This document shows, piece by piece, positions 55,765 to 64,000 of a DNA stretch of 64,000 nucleotides. The first letter of the stretch is position 1. Each line of letters starts with the position of its first letter. This stretch comes from Gluconacetobacter dulcium (lineage in GTDB: Bacteria > Pseudomonadota > Alphaproteobacteria > Acetobacterales > Acetobacteraceae), in NCBI RefSeq assembly GCF_014174165.1, contig NZ_JABEQN010000012.1, forward strand, positions 62,001 to 126,000. The letters are read 5' to 3'. Below the pieces are notes generated by a model. The model made no database searches, was not told the DNA's origin, and worked only from the letters and a program-made list of their open reading frames with translations. Position numbers and translations under genes: made by a program.

Positions 55765-56339
55765 GTCCGCACCCCGTAGCGCCCGATTTCCTCGTCGAAT
55801 CCCATCTGGCCCAGATCCTTCATCCGCATCGGATAAAGAATGCCGTCCAGGTGATCGTATTCATGTTGCAACACGTTAGCCAGAAAACCCGTCGCCACGC
55901 CTTCCACCGGCGCACCGTCCCGATCAAGGCCCGAATAGGCAACGCGCACATGGCGCGGCACCATGCCCCGCAGGCCGGGAATCGACAGGCACCCCTCGGG
56001 CCGCAACACCATCTCGTCACCGACCGGCCGCAGCACGGGGTTGATCAGCACGCTGGCTCCGCGCGGCGGATCATCCTCCCCCGCGCTGCGCTCCGCCGGC
56101 ACGCGATAGACGAACAGCCGCAGCGACACATGCACCTGCGGCGCGGCCAGCCCGGCCCCACGCGCATCCTCCATCGTCTCGATCATGTCGTCGATCAGCC
56201 GGCCGATCTCCGGCGCGGCGGGGTCGGGTACGTCGTCGGCGCGACGCAACAGCACGGGATGGCCCATCCGGGCGATCTTGAGCAAGGTCACGATAATCTG
56301 TCCTTCGTCCTGCCGGCGTGGCCGCCCGAAATCATTCAC
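55761..56339 (-). CDS. def: Peptide deformylase
   Basis: Removes the formyl group from nascent N-terminal methionine; 192 residues. All three motifs are present: GAGLAAPQV (about 61-69), EGCLSIPG with the metal-ligand Cys (about 114-121) and QHEYDHLDG with two His ligands (about 158-166). It starts MNDFGRPRRQDEGQIIVTLL, with a slight N-terminal extension before the usual LLKIARMGHPVL; a start further in is possible. It is divergent from rpsU and forms an overlapping unit with coq9 and the MarR gene. Confidence 0.93.
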   Translation of the reverse strand: MNDFGRPRRQDEGQIIVTLLKIARMGHPVLLRRADDVPDPAAPEIGRLIDDMIETMEDARGAGLAAPQVHVSLRLFVYRVPAERSAGEDDPPRGASVLINPVLRPVGDEMVLRPEGCLSIPGLRGMVPRHVRVAYSGLDRDGAPVEGVATGFLANVLQHEYDHLDGILYPMRMKDLGQMGFDEEIGRYGVRT

Positions 56340-56409
56340 CCCCGCGCCCGGCGCGCGGCGGCCCTGTAAAATAGTCCGCCGAAAGCCGGCAGGAAACGGG
56401 CGGAATGAT

Positions 56410-56439
56410 TTGTATTTCGCGCGGAGCCCATGTTATAGC
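56410..56439 (+). promoter_or_regulatory. Candidate rpsU promoter
   Basis: TTGTAT (56410-56415) and TATAGC (56434-56439, 18-bp spacing) precede the S21 gene by about 110 bp. A 7-bp inverted repeat GCGGAGC ... GCTCCGC (56421-56444) overlaps the -10 region and may affect promoter use. Confidence 0.4.
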
Positions 56440-56545
56440 TCCGCGCCATTCGGGAATCGCATGCAGGGCCGGGCCTTGGGCGGTAACCCATCCATGGTTT
56501 TCGTGGTTCACCCCAAGGCAGCCACAAACAGGAGTAAGCGACCCA

Positions 56546-56749
56546 GTGCAGGTTCTCGTTCGCGACAACAATGTCGACCAGGCTCTCAAGGCACTCAAGA
56601 AGAAGATGCAGCGTGAAGGCATCTTCCGTGAGATGAAGCTGCGTCGCCACTACGAAAAGCCCTCCGAGCGCAAGGCGCGCGAGGCTGCCGAGGCCGTGCG
56701 CCGCGCCCGCAAGATGGAGCGCAAGCGTCTGGAGCGCGAAGGGTTCTGA
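56546..56749 (+). CDS. rpsU: 30S ribosomal protein S21
   Basis: Small-subunit protein of 67 residues. The start is GTG 56546 ([20 protein letters not shown]), with AGGAG 11 bp upstream. The body is lysine/arginine-rich ([20 protein letters not shown]), typical of S21. Monocistronic, with a strong terminator after it. The frame upstream is open but is not the start. Confidence 0.96.
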   Translation: MQVLVRDNNVDQALKALKKKMQREGIFREMKLRRHYEKPSERKAREAAEAVRRARKMERKRLEREGF

Positions 56750-56774
56750 TCCGCCACTTGGCGTCGATCCCATG

Positions 56775-56808
56775 AAAAAGCCGGCTTCCTTCGGGGGCCG
56801 GCTTTTTT
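56775..56808 (+). terminator. Terminator after rpsU
   Basis: AAAAAGCCGGC pairs with GCCGGCTTTTT, followed by a T6 run, 25 bp past the S21 stop. A strong rho-independent terminator. Confidence 0.93.
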
Positions 56809-56851
56809 CATGCCCGTTTTCCGGTTTCCCGCCCGGCCCCAGATTTATCCG

Positions 56852-57340
56852 TCACCCCGGGTCGCGTTCCGGGACCGGCGGCCCGATCAATCGCAGCAGC
56901 GCCTCCGGAATCGGCTCGTCCAACACCGAAGCCGCCATGCGGCTCAACACATCTTTCAGCCACGCCTCAAGCACGACCTCCTCACCCGGTCGTCCGTGCG
57001 CGGCCGGCGCCCGCTTGCGGTCACGCCCCCCACTGGTCTTTTCCCATTGCAGAAGCTCGACCTGATTGCGCACCCGCAGCCAGAATTCCACATCCTCGAT
57101 CAGATTCTCTTCCAGGCATCGCGTGATATGGCGCCGCACCGCGCCAAGCGTATCCTCACGATAGGTCCGCACCATGGCCGAAGCCATCGCAAGCACCGTC
57201 ATGACCGCTTCGCCTGGATCGTCCTGCATCAAGAACCCATCCCGATCGCATTCGCTTGCAACGACAGCGTAACGGAAACGGGCATGCTTCCCCGGCCGCT
57301 CCTGGCGTCGGGCGGGTAGCAACGTGTTTGCATGAGGCAT
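56852..57340 (-). CDS. Hypothetical protein (162 aa)
   Basis: Protein of unknown family starting MPHANTLLPARRQERPGKHA (ATG 57340; a GTG two codons upstream is possible). It is mostly helical and charged, with GEAVMTVLAMASAMVRTYRE and DVEFWLRVRNQVELLQWEK as the best-ordered stretches and a basic middle (GGRDRKRAPAAHGRPG). No signal peptide or membrane helix. It converges with rpsU and has no obvious operon partner. I cannot assign a role. Confidence 0.6.
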   Translation of the reverse strand: MPHANTLLPARRQERPGKHARFRYAVVASECDRDGFLMQDDPGEAVMTVLAMASAMVRTYREDTLGAVRRHITRCLEENLIEDVEFWLRVRNQVELLQWEKTSGGRDRKRAPAAHGRPGEEVVLEAWLKDVLSRMAASVLDEPIPEALLRLIGPPVPERDPG

Positions 57341-57550
57341 AGGCACGCCCTGCCTATTTCCATTACGATGAACAGGTTACCCCATTCACCGCTGGACATA
57401 GATCCGGGTGTTATATTCGGCAGGCCACCCGACAGAGGGGCCGCCTCAATGCAAAAAGCGTTGCTACACGCCACCGGCAGGATATCACACGGGATTTTAC
57501 GATGCCACCCCGAAGGCGACGATCATCCCCGCGTGCCGGAAATCGGATTC

Positions 57551-59668
57551 TCAGCGGCCCGGATTCATCAGTCGGCTCAGATACACCGCCTCCAGCGCGC
57601 GCTCGCGTGCCACTTCCTCGGCATTCACCGTCCCGGAATGGCCGCCCTCGGTATCTTCGTAATACAGGTAGGGCACGCCCAGAGCCTGCAACCGCGCCGC
57701 GAACAGCCGGGCATGCACCGGCCCCACCCGGTCATCGAGCGTCGAGGTGAAGATAAACGGCTCGGGATAGCGCACACCGGGGCGCAGCGCCCGCAACGGC
57801 GAGATCCTCTCCAGGAACGCCCGCTGCGCCGGCACGCTCATGCTGCCATATTCCCCGACCCACGAGGCCCCGGCGGCCATGGTCTCGAAATGCTCCATGT
57901 CCAGCAGCGGCACGCCGACGATCACCGCTCCCCACAGATCGGGGTGTTGGGTCAGTTCCACCCCCATCAGCAGGCCGCCGTTCGAACGCCCGCGAATCCC
58001 CAGATGCGCGGGTACGGTCACCTTCCGGGCGATCAGGTCCCGCGCCACGGCGGCGAAATCGTCGAAGACATGCTGCCGCCCGGTCGTCCGTCCGGCCTCA
58101 TGCCAGGCCGGCCCGAACTCGCCGCCACCCCGGATATTGGCGACCACATAAACCCCGCCCCGATCCAGCCACAGCCGCCCCACCACCGGGTCATAGTCGG
58201 GCAGCGAGGAAACCTGGAACCCGCCATAGGCGGTAAGCAGCGTCGGATTCCTGCCATCGCGGCGCATATCCGCCCGATGCACGATAAAATAGGGAATGCG
58301 CGTCCCGTCGGTCGAAATCGCCCATTCCTGCCCGACCACCAGCCCGGCGGTATCGAACTGGGGCGGCAGTTCCATGATCTTCCGCGCGCTGCCATCGGTG
58401 CTGTCGGCCAGCCAGAGCTGCTGGGGCGTCAGGAAGCCCGAAACCGAAAGAAACACCCGCCCCGAGCGGCGGTCGGCATCCATGACATGGACCGACATCA
58501 TGTCGGGCAGCGCCAGCCGCACCCCATGCCAGCCGCCGGCCGCATCGGGCCGATAGACCCAACCCTGCCCACGCACCGAGTCGAGCACCGTCATCACCAC
58601 GCCGGTCCCGGTCACCGCAACCTCGTCGACCGCCTGCCGCGCACCGGGCGCAAACAGCACCTGCACCGGCTTGCGCCCATCCGGATCGACGGCGATGACG
58701 CTGCCGGCCGCAACCGCCACGCCGCCCGACACCCAATCCTGATTGGCCGACAGGATCAGCCGCCCCGCCAGCAGGCCATGCAGATCCATGCGCGCGGGCA
58801 GATCGAGCGCCCGCACCCCCTGCCCGGTGACCAGACTGTACCGATCCTCGAAGAACGTGACCGACCGACGGATCAGCACCAGCCGATGCCCCTCCCCGTC
58901 AGACAGCGCCACCGGCGACACCGCCACATCGTCGCGCTGGCCGCGCATCACCTCCACGGCCTGGTCCAGCGCCTGCCCCCGGTGCAGGCGGCGCACCACG
59001 AACGGATAGCCCGAACGGGTCATCGCCCCGCCGGCAACACCGGTCGCCCCCTCGCCCCAGTCACGCGCCACCAGCAGCGTGTCGCGATCCTGCCAGGCCA
59101 CATCCTGCTTGGAACGGGGCAGCAGGAAACCACCGGGCACGAACCCACCAGACATGCCCCCACCAGACAGGGGCGCGAATTCCCGCAGGGTCGTCGCGTC
59201 CTCGCCCCCTTCCGAAAGCTGGATCAGGCAGGGCGAATCGTCGGGCGCCAGACAGTCGGCCCCCTGAAACACCCAGTCCCGATGCTCCCGCCGGGCCAGA
59301 TCGTCCACATCCAGCCGCGTGGTCCACGCCGGCTGCCCGGCCAGGAAGCTCCCCGGCGTGGCGTCGCGCCAGATCCCGCGCGGATGCGCCGCATCCTGCC
59401 ACAGATTGAAGATCGCCCCGTCCAGGAAGGCGGGCACAGGGATACGATGGGCGTCCTGACGAATTCGCAGCACCGAATCATGAAACCCGCGATAGCGCGG
59501 ATCGGCCTCCAGCGCCGCGAAGGTGCGCTGGTTCTGCTGGTCCACCCACGACAGGGCGGCCGTACCGCGCACCTCCGATAAAGCGTGGGAGGACGGGGCG
59601 GATGAGGCGACGGCCGGCACGGCAGCCAGCATCGCGACTCCAGCAATAACGATTCGAAACGAACTCAT
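57551..59668 (-). CDS. Exported prolyl oligopeptidase-type S9 peptidase
   Basis: Serine peptidase of 705 residues. Start ATG 59668 gives a signal peptide (MSSFRIVIAGVAMLAAVPAV, cleavage near ASSA), so it acts in the periplasm, unlike cytoplasmic oligopeptidase B encoded at 43.7 kb. A propeller of about 330 residues is followed by the hydrolase domain with IRGRSNGGLLMG (nucleophile Ser), TSTLDDRVGP (Asp) and EDTEGGHSG (His). Prolyl oligopeptidases cut short peptides after proline. It stands alone between the hypothetical gene and leuB, all on the minus strand. Confidence 0.9.
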   Translation of the reverse strand: MSSFRIVIAGVAMLAAVPAVASSAPSSHALSEVRGTAALSWVDQQNQRTFAALEADPRYRGFHDSVLRIRQDAHRIPVPAFLDGAIFNLWQDAAHPRGIWRDATPGSFLAGQPAWTTRLDVDDLARREHRDWVFQGADCLAPDDSPCLIQLSEGGEDATTLREFAPLSGGGMSGGFVPGGFLLPRSKQDVAWQDRDTLLVARDWGEGATGVAGGAMTRSGYPFVVRRLHRGQALDQAVEVMRGQRDDVAVSPVALSDGEGHRLVLIRRSVTFFEDRYSLVTGQGVRALDLPARMDLHGLLAGRLILSANQDWVSGGVAVAAGSVIAVDPDGRKPVQVLFAPGARQAVDEVAVTGTGVVMTVLDSVRGQGWVYRPDAAGGWHGVRLALPDMMSVHVMDADRRSGRVFLSVSGFLTPQQLWLADSTDGSARKIMELPPQFDTAGLVVGQEWAISTDGTRIPYFIVHRADMRRDGRNPTLLTAYGGFQVSSLPDYDPVVGRLWLDRGGVYVVANIRGGGEFGPAWHEAGRTTGRQHVFDDFAAVARDLIARKVTVPAHLGIRGRSNGGLLMGVELTQHPDLWGAVIVGVPLLDMEHFETMAAGASWVGEYGSMSVPAQRAFLERISPLRALRPGVRYPEPFIFTSTLDDRVGPVHARLFAARLQALGVPYLYYEDTEGGHSGTVNAEEVARERALEAVYLSRLMNPGR

Positions 59669-59743
59669 GGCCGAAGCATTCCAGATGCCCAGGCCCATGG
59701 AAAGCCCGATCGCCTCCCGATCCGGGAGTCGATCGGGAATGGA

Positions 59744-60856
59744 TCAGCCGTTCAGCTTGTCCAGTTCTCGCACCACGGCCTCGCCCATCACGGACGTGCC
59801 GACCTGGGCCATGCCAGGGCTCATGATATCGGCGGTGCGCAGCCCGCTGGCCAGCACGTTGGCCACCGCCTGCTCGATCAGCGCGGCATCCGCCTCCATC
59901 GCGCAGGAATAGCGCAGCAGCATCGCGAACGAGAGGATCTGCGCCAGCGGATTGGCAATCCCCTTGCCGGCGATATCGGGCGCGCTGCCATGGATCGGCT
60001 CATACAGCGCCGGGCGTTTTCCCTTGGCGTCCACCGCACCCAGCGTGGCCGAAGGCAGCATGCCCAGGCTACCGGTCAGCATCGACGCCAGGTCGGAGAG
60101 CAGGTCGCCGAACAGGTTGCCGGTCACGATCACGTCGAACTGGCGCGGATTGCGCACAAGCTGCATGGCGCAATTGTCGGCCAGCATGTGGGTCAGTTCC
60201 ACATCCGCATACTCGCGGGCATGCAGCGCGGTCACGACCTCCTTCCACAGCAGGCCGCTTTCCATCACGTTGCATTTCTCGACCGAGCAGACGCGGTTGC
60301 CGCGCTGGCGCGCCAGGTCGAAGGCCACCCGCGCCACACGCTCGATCTCGGACGTGGTATAGATTTCGGTATTGATGCCGCGCTTCGTGCCGTCCGGCAG
60401 CGTCTCGATGCCGCGCGGCGTGCCGAAATAGATGCCCCCCACCGATTCGCGCACGATCATGATATCCAGCCCGGCGACCACTTCGGGCTTCAGCGTGCTG
60501 GCCTCAACCAGGGCATCGAACACCTTGGCGGGGCGCAGGTTGGCGAACAGCCCCAGTTCCTGCCGCAGCTTCAGGATCGCGACCTCCGGCCGCAGGTCGA
60601 AACCGACCGACGCCCATTTCGGGTCGCCGACCGAGCCGAACAGCACCGCATCCGCCGCGCGGGCGGCCACGATCACCTCGTCACGGATCGGCACGCCATG
60701 CACCGCCAGCGACGCACCGCCGACCAGATCCTCGGAAATGTCGAAGACGATCCCGCGCGCCCGGCCCATCCACGCCACGACGCGCGCGACCTCGTTCATC
60801 ACCTCGGGGCCAATCCCGTCGCCGGGCAGGACAAGGAGCTTCTTGGTAACGGTCAT
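59744..60856 (-). CDS. leuB: 3-isopropylmalate dehydrogenase
   Basis: Leucine biosynthesis enzyme converting 3-isopropylmalate to 2-oxo-4-methylvalerate with NAD; 370 residues. It begins [20 protein letters not shown]. Substrate/NAD motifs are [51 protein letters not shown] and [20 protein letters not shown]. Last gene of leuCDB, 52 bp after leuD. Confidence 0.96.
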   Translation of the reverse strand: MTVTKKLLVLPGDGIGPEVMNEVARVVAWMGRARGIVFDISEDLVGGASLAVHGVPIRDEVIVAARAADAVLFGSVGDPKWASVGFDLRPEVAILKLRQELGLFANLRPAKVFDALVEASTLKPEVVAGLDIMIVRESVGGIYFGTPRGIETLPDGTKRGINTEIYTTSEIERVARVAFDLARQRGNRVCSVEKCNVMESGLLWKEVVTALHAREYADVELTHMLADNCAMQLVRNPRQFDVIVTGNLFGDLLSDLASMLTGSLGMLPSATLGAVDAKGKRPALYEPIHGSAPDIAGKGIANPLAQILSFAMLLRYSCAMEADAALIEQAVANVLASGLRTADIMSPGMAQVGTSVMGEAVVRELDKLNG

Positions 60857-60908
60857 TTCTCGGTTCCTGTGGTGACAAAGAGGCGGAGCGTGCGCGCGGT
60901 CGGCCCGT

Positions 60909-61532
60909 TCAGTCTATGACGATCCGCGTCTGCCAGGGCTGCGTCTGGCCGCGTGCGGCCTCGAACGTGCTGATCGCGCCTTCGTGCTGCAAGGTCTGGC
61001 CGATATCGTCCAGCCCCTCCAGCAGCAGATGCTTGCGCAGCGGATCGATCTCGAACGCGATCTCCTGGCCATCGGGGCGCACCACCACCTGGCGCGCCAG
61101 ATCGACCGTCAGCCGGCCATTCGCACCCAGCCGCGCATCGTCCATCAACGCATCGCAGATGTCGCGCGGCAGACGGATCGGCAGAATCCCGTTCTTGAAG
61201 CAGTTATTGAAGAAGATATCGGCGAAGGACGGCGCGATCACGCAGCGAATGCCGAAATCCAGCAGCGCCCACGGCGCATGCTCGCGCGACGAACCGCACC
61301 CCAGATTGTCATGGGTAATCAGGATACCGGCCTTGCGGTAAGGCTCCCGATTCAGCACGAAATCCGGCTTCTCCGACCCATCCGGATTGTAGCGCATGCC
61401 GTCGAAGGCATGCACGCCCAGGCCGGAGCGCTTGGTGGTCTTGAGAAACCGCGCCGGGATGATCTTGTCGGTGTCGATATTCGCTTCGGGCAGCGGTGCC
61501 GCGATCGCGGTCAGGACGGTGAATTTATCCAT
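60909..61532 (-). CDS. leuD: 3-isopropylmalate dehydratase small subunit
   Basis: Swivelling-domain subunit of isopropylmalate isomerase, 207 residues. It begins [20 protein letters not shown] and has the conserved [20 protein letters not shown] substrate-binding loop. It pairs with LeuC, whose stop codon is only 3 bp upstream of its ATG. Confidence 0.96.
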   Translation of the reverse strand: MDKFTVLTAIAAPLPEANIDTDKIIPARFLKTTKRSGLGVHAFDGMRYNPDGSEKPDFVLNREPYRKAGILITHDNLGCGSSREHAPWALLDFGIRCVIAPSFADIFFNNCFKNGILPIRLPRDICDALMDDARLGANGRLTVDLARQVVVRPDGQEIAFEIDPLRKHLLLEGLDDIGQTLQHEGAISTFEAARGQTQPWQTRIVID

Positions 61533-61535
61533 GGC

Positions 61536-62939
61536 TCAGATCAGCTCCCGCACGTCCGTCAGATGTCCCGTCACCGCCGCCGCCGCCGCCATCGCGGGCG
61601 AGAGCAGATGGGTGCGTCCGCCCGGCCCCTGCCGCCCCTCGAAATTGCGGTTGGAGGTCGAGGCGCAACGCTGCCCCGGCGTCAGCCTGTCGGGGTTCAT
61701 GCCCAGGCACATCGAGCACCCGGCCTCGCGCCATTCGAAACCGGCATCGAGAAAGACCCGGTCCAGCCCCTCGCGCTCCGCCTGCGCCTTCACGATGCCC
61801 GATCCCGGCACCACCATGGCGCGCACACCCGGCGCCACATGCCGCCCCGCGACGATCGAGGCCGCCGAGCGCAGATCCTCGATGCGGCTATTGGTGCAGG
61901 AACCGATAAAGACGACATCGACCGGCACGCCGGCAATCTTCTGCCCCGCTTCCAGCCCCATATAATCCAGCATGCGCTGCAACTGCGCCCGCTTGGCCTC
62001 GTCGCTTTCCGCCGCCGGGTCGGGCACGGTGCCGGAGACCGGGATCACCGTCTCGGGGCTGGTGCCCCAGGTCAGGACCGGCGGAATATCCTCGGCCCGC
62101 AATTCCACGATCTTGTCGTAATGCGCGCCTTCGTCGGCCGCCAGCGTCTTCCAATAGGCCACCGCCTGCGCGAACGCCTCGCCCTGCGGGGCGAAGGGCC
62201 GGCCGCGCACGTAGTCGAACGTCGTCTCGTCCGGCGCCACCAGCCCGGCGCGCGCGCCGGCCTCGATCGACATGTTGCAGATCGTCATCCGCCCGGCCAT
62301 GTCCAGCCCGCGAATGGTCGAACCCGCGAATTCGATCACATAGCCGGTGCCGCCGGCGGTGCCGATGGTGCCAATAATCGCCAGCATCACGTCCTTGGCG
62401 GTCACGCCCGCGCCCAGCGTCCCCTCGACCACCACCTTCATGTTCAGGGCCGGCTTCTGCAACAGCGTCTGCGTCGCCATCACATGCTCGACTTCGGACG
62501 TGCCGATACCGAACGCCAGCGCGCCCATGGCACCATGGGTCGAGGTGTGGCTGTCGCCGCACACGATGGTCATGCCGGGCAGCGAAATCCCCTGCTCCGG
62601 CCCCACCACATGCACGATGCCCTGGCGCTCGGACAGAAGCGGAAAATACGGCACGCCGAATTCGCGCACATTGCGCTCCAGCGTCTCGATCTGGTTGCGG
62701 CTTTCCGGCTCCTCGATCGGCAGGGTCCGGTCCGAGGTCGGCACGTTATGGTCCACCACGGCGATGGTGGCATCGGGCCGGCGCAGGCGGCGGCCGCTCA
62801 TGCGCAGCCCCTCGAACGCCTGCGGGCTCGTCACCTCATGCACGAGGTGCCGGTCGATATAGAGAATGGCCGTGCCGTCCTCGAGCCGTTCCACGACATG
62901 ACTGTCCCAGATCTTGTCGAACAGCGTGCGTGCGGCCAT
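61536..62939 (-). CDS. leuC: 3-isopropylmalate dehydratase large subunit
   Basis: Aconitase-family subunit of 467 residues that isomerises 2- to 3-isopropylmalate using a [4Fe-4S] cluster. Start ATG 62939 ([20 protein letters not shown]). Cluster cysteines are in [13 protein letters not shown] and [10 protein letters not shown], and [20 protein letters not shown] is a family hallmark. A long hairpin lies 94 bp upstream between it and rplS and may insulate or attenuate transcription. Confidence 0.96.
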   Translation of the reverse strand: MAARTLFDKIWDSHVVERLEDGTAILYIDRHLVHEVTSPQAFEGLRMSGRRLRRPDATIAVVDHNVPTSDRTLPIEEPESRNQIETLERNVREFGVPYFPLLSERQGIVHVVGPEQGISLPGMTIVCGDSHTSTHGAMGALAFGIGTSEVEHVMATQTLLQKPALNMKVVVEGTLGAGVTAKDVMLAIIGTIGTAGGTGYVIEFAGSTIRGLDMAGRMTICNMSIEAGARAGLVAPDETTFDYVRGRPFAPQGEAFAQAVAYWKTLAADEGAHYDKIVELRAEDIPPVLTWGTSPETVIPVSGTVPDPAAESDEAKRAQLQRMLDYMGLEAGQKIAGVPVDVVFIGSCTNSRIEDLRSAASIVAGRHVAPGVRAMVVPGSGIVKAQAEREGLDRVFLDAGFEWREAGCSMCLGMNPDRLTPGQRCASTSNRNFEGRQGPGGRTHLLSPAMAAAAAVTGHLTDVRELI

Positions 62940-63032
62940 CGGTCTTCCCCTTCGGAACGGCATGGCGGGGTACGCCCCCGCCGCCCGCGAAACCACGCGG
63001 ACGGCGAAGGAACGAAACCCGTAGAATCAGAA

Positions 63033-63073
63033 CGATGCGCCGCCCCGCGGCCGTGGCCGGGGGCGGCGCATCG
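63033..63073 (-). terminator. Long hairpin between rplS and leuC
   Basis: A perfect 14-bp stem (CGATGCGCCGCCCC / GGGGCGGCGCATCG) with a 13-nt loop, in the leuC leader. The minus-strand sequence after it is only moderately T-rich (TTCTGATTCT), so it may be a terminator after rplS or an attenuator for leuCDB. No leucine-rich leader peptide was found. Confidence 0.6.
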
Positions 63074-63087
63074 GTATCAGATGGTGA

Positions 63088-63468
63088 TCAGGCCGTAGCC
63101 GTCACCGTCTCGCGGGCGCGCTCGGCGATACGCGCCGACTTGCCGCGACGGCCGCGCAGGTAATACAGCTTCGCACGACGCACGGCACCGCGACGCACGA
63201 CCTTGATCTCGGCGATCGTGGGCGCATAGAGCGGGAACACACGCTCCACGCCTTCGCCGTTCGAAATCTTGCGCACGGTGAAGTTGCTGTTCAGGCCCTT
63301 GTTCGAACGGGCGATCACCACGCCTTCATAGGCCTGGACGCGCTTGCGCTCGCCTTCGACGACGCGGACCGACACGCGGACCGTGTCGCCGGGGCCGAAT
63401 TCGGGGACCGCGCGCTCGGCGGAGAGGCGGGCAATCTCACCGGCCTCGTACTGCTGGATAATGTTCAT
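63088..63468 (-). CDS. rplS: 50S ribosomal protein L19
   Basis: Large-subunit protein of 126 residues at the 30S-50S interface. It starts [20 protein letters not shown] with GAGGAA upstream and has the core [20 protein letters not shown] and [20 protein letters not shown]. It follows trmD by about 30 bp, the classic trmD-rplS order. Confidence 0.96.
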   Translation of the reverse strand: MNIIQQYEAGEIARLSAERAVPEFGPGDTVRVSVRVVEGERKRVQAYEGVVIARSNKGLNSNFTVRKISNGEGVERVFPLYAPTIAEIKVVRRGAVRRAKLYYLRGRRGKSARIAERARETVTATA

Positions 63469-63497
63469 GGTCGGGTTCCTCGTTTCAAACAGTCTAA

Positions 63498-64000
63498 TCA
63501 GTGCAGCCGGTCGGGATCAGCCGCGGGGCTGACCGGATCGGACGTGTCTTGGCCGGTGCGGCGGCGATACGCGGCCCAGAGATCGGGCCGGCGGACCTGG
63601 GTCGCCGTCTCGGATTCAGTCTGCCGCCAGCGTGCGATGGCGGCGTGATGACCGGACAGCAGGATGTCGGGCACATCGCGCCCTTCCCAGCTCGCCGGCT
63701 TGGTGTAATGCGGATATTCCAGCAGCCCGTCGGAGAAACTCTCCTCCGCACCGCTGGCATCCGAGCCCATGACGCCGGGGATCAGCCGCACGCAGGAATC
63801 CAGCAGCACCAGGGCCGCCATCTCCCCGCCAGAGAGCACATAGTCGCCGATCGAGACCTGCTCGACGGCACATGCTTCCAGCACCCGCTCGTCCACCCCC
63901 TCGTAGCGCCCGCACAGCACCACCACGCCGGGGCCGCCGCTCAGGCGACGAACGTCCTCCTGGCGCAGTTGCCGCCCGCGCGGCGTCGGATAGATCACCG
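63498..64000 (-). CDS. trmD: tRNA (guanine37-N1)-methyltransferase, C-terminal part (5' end outside window)
   Basis: Methylates G37 of tRNA to prevent frameshifting; SPOUT-type trefoil-knot enzyme. The last 167 codons are in the window. Motifs include [35 protein letters not shown] and [20 protein letters not shown], which form the knot and tRNA-binding linker. The C-terminal tail ([16 protein letters not shown]) is longer than usual. rplS follows. Confidence 0.94.
   Translation of the reverse strand, partial: VIYPTPRGRQLRQEDVRRLSGGPGVVVLCGRYEGVDERVLEACAVEQVSIGDYVLSGGEMAALVLLDSCVRLIPGVMGSDASGAEESFSDGLLEYPHYTKPASWEGRDVPDILLSGHHAAIARWRQTESETATQVRRPDLWAAYRRRTGQDTSDPVSPAADPDRLH

Noticed and set aside
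57332-59581. 749-codon plus-strand frame opposite the prolyl oligopeptidase
   Set aside because: Antisense shadow of a well-supported peptidase; no domains and an implausible amino acid composition.
60984-63098. 704-codon plus-strand frame opposite leuD, leuC and part of the leader
   Set aside because: Covers two well-known enzymes on the other strand and crosses an intergenic hairpin; not a real gene.

Overview
The window is one uninterrupted stretch of a high-G+C chromosome. It looks alphaproteobacterial, most likely an acetic acid bacterium (Acetobacteraceae, Gluconacetobacter/Komagataeibacter-like). This is inferred from the predicted proteins and gene order: alr-dadA, an acs / ScfR-type regulator / malate synthase G block, yceD-rpmF-plsX-fabH-ihfA-merR, a COQ9-family gene near rpsU, and leuCDB beside rplS-trmD. 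No phage, plasmid, CRISPR or insertion-sequence genes were seen, and only one tRNA (Pro, GGG) was found.

Layout: 0-6 kb holds amino-acid metabolism (alr end, dadA, threonine aldolase, LysE-type exporter, PhzF-like protein and a small membrane protein divergent from a MocR regulator). 6-9.5 kb holds an oxyanion (molybdate/tungstate-like) ABC system whose fused permease-ATPase gene is broken, and a TRIC/UPF0126 membrane protein. 9.6-18 kb holds an M61 peptidase and a complete divalent-metal RND efflux operon. 18-25.5 kb holds a small secreted protein with an in-frame amber codon, a dienelactone hydrolase, and an acetate-assimilation block (acs, ScfR-like regulator, malate synthase G). 25.6-37 kb is the most accessory-looking part: L,D-transpeptidase, poly-proline lipoprotein, an orphan MacB/FtsX-type permease, a phosphoribosyltransferase, Hsp20, M50-CBS protease, host-attachment-family protein, coniferyl-aldehyde-dehydrogenase-like enzyme with a TetR regulator, and a double-retropepsin PDZ protein. 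37-64 kb is mostly housekeeping: EF-G, L28, Atm1-like exporter, NUDIX, oligopeptidase B, AI-2E family permease, tRNA-Pro, the yceD-to-merR operon, BamE, an EnvZ/OmpR (PetR)-like pair, a PetP-like MarR protein, COQ9, peptide deformylase, S21, prolyl oligopeptidase, leuCDB, L19 and the trmD end.

The main observation is a cluster of broken genes. Three neighbours between 27.7 and 31.8 kb (permease, phosphoribosyltransferase, Hsp20) each carry a different small frameshift: an extra G in a G5 run, a missing T in a T6 run, and a 7-bp tandem duplication. A fourth gene, the oxyanion permease-ATPase at 7.5 kb, has an out-of-frame deletion, and a fifth at 18.2 kb has an in-frame TAG. This is either real decay of a stress/accessory island or a set of sequence errors; reads would decide. 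Candidate regulatory structures include 33-bp-spaced direct repeats before the MocR gene, a TTTAC/GTAAA array between the ScfR-like gene and malate synthase, a 20-bp dyad in an AT-rich island before the M61 gene, and a short inverted-repeat element seen at least twice.
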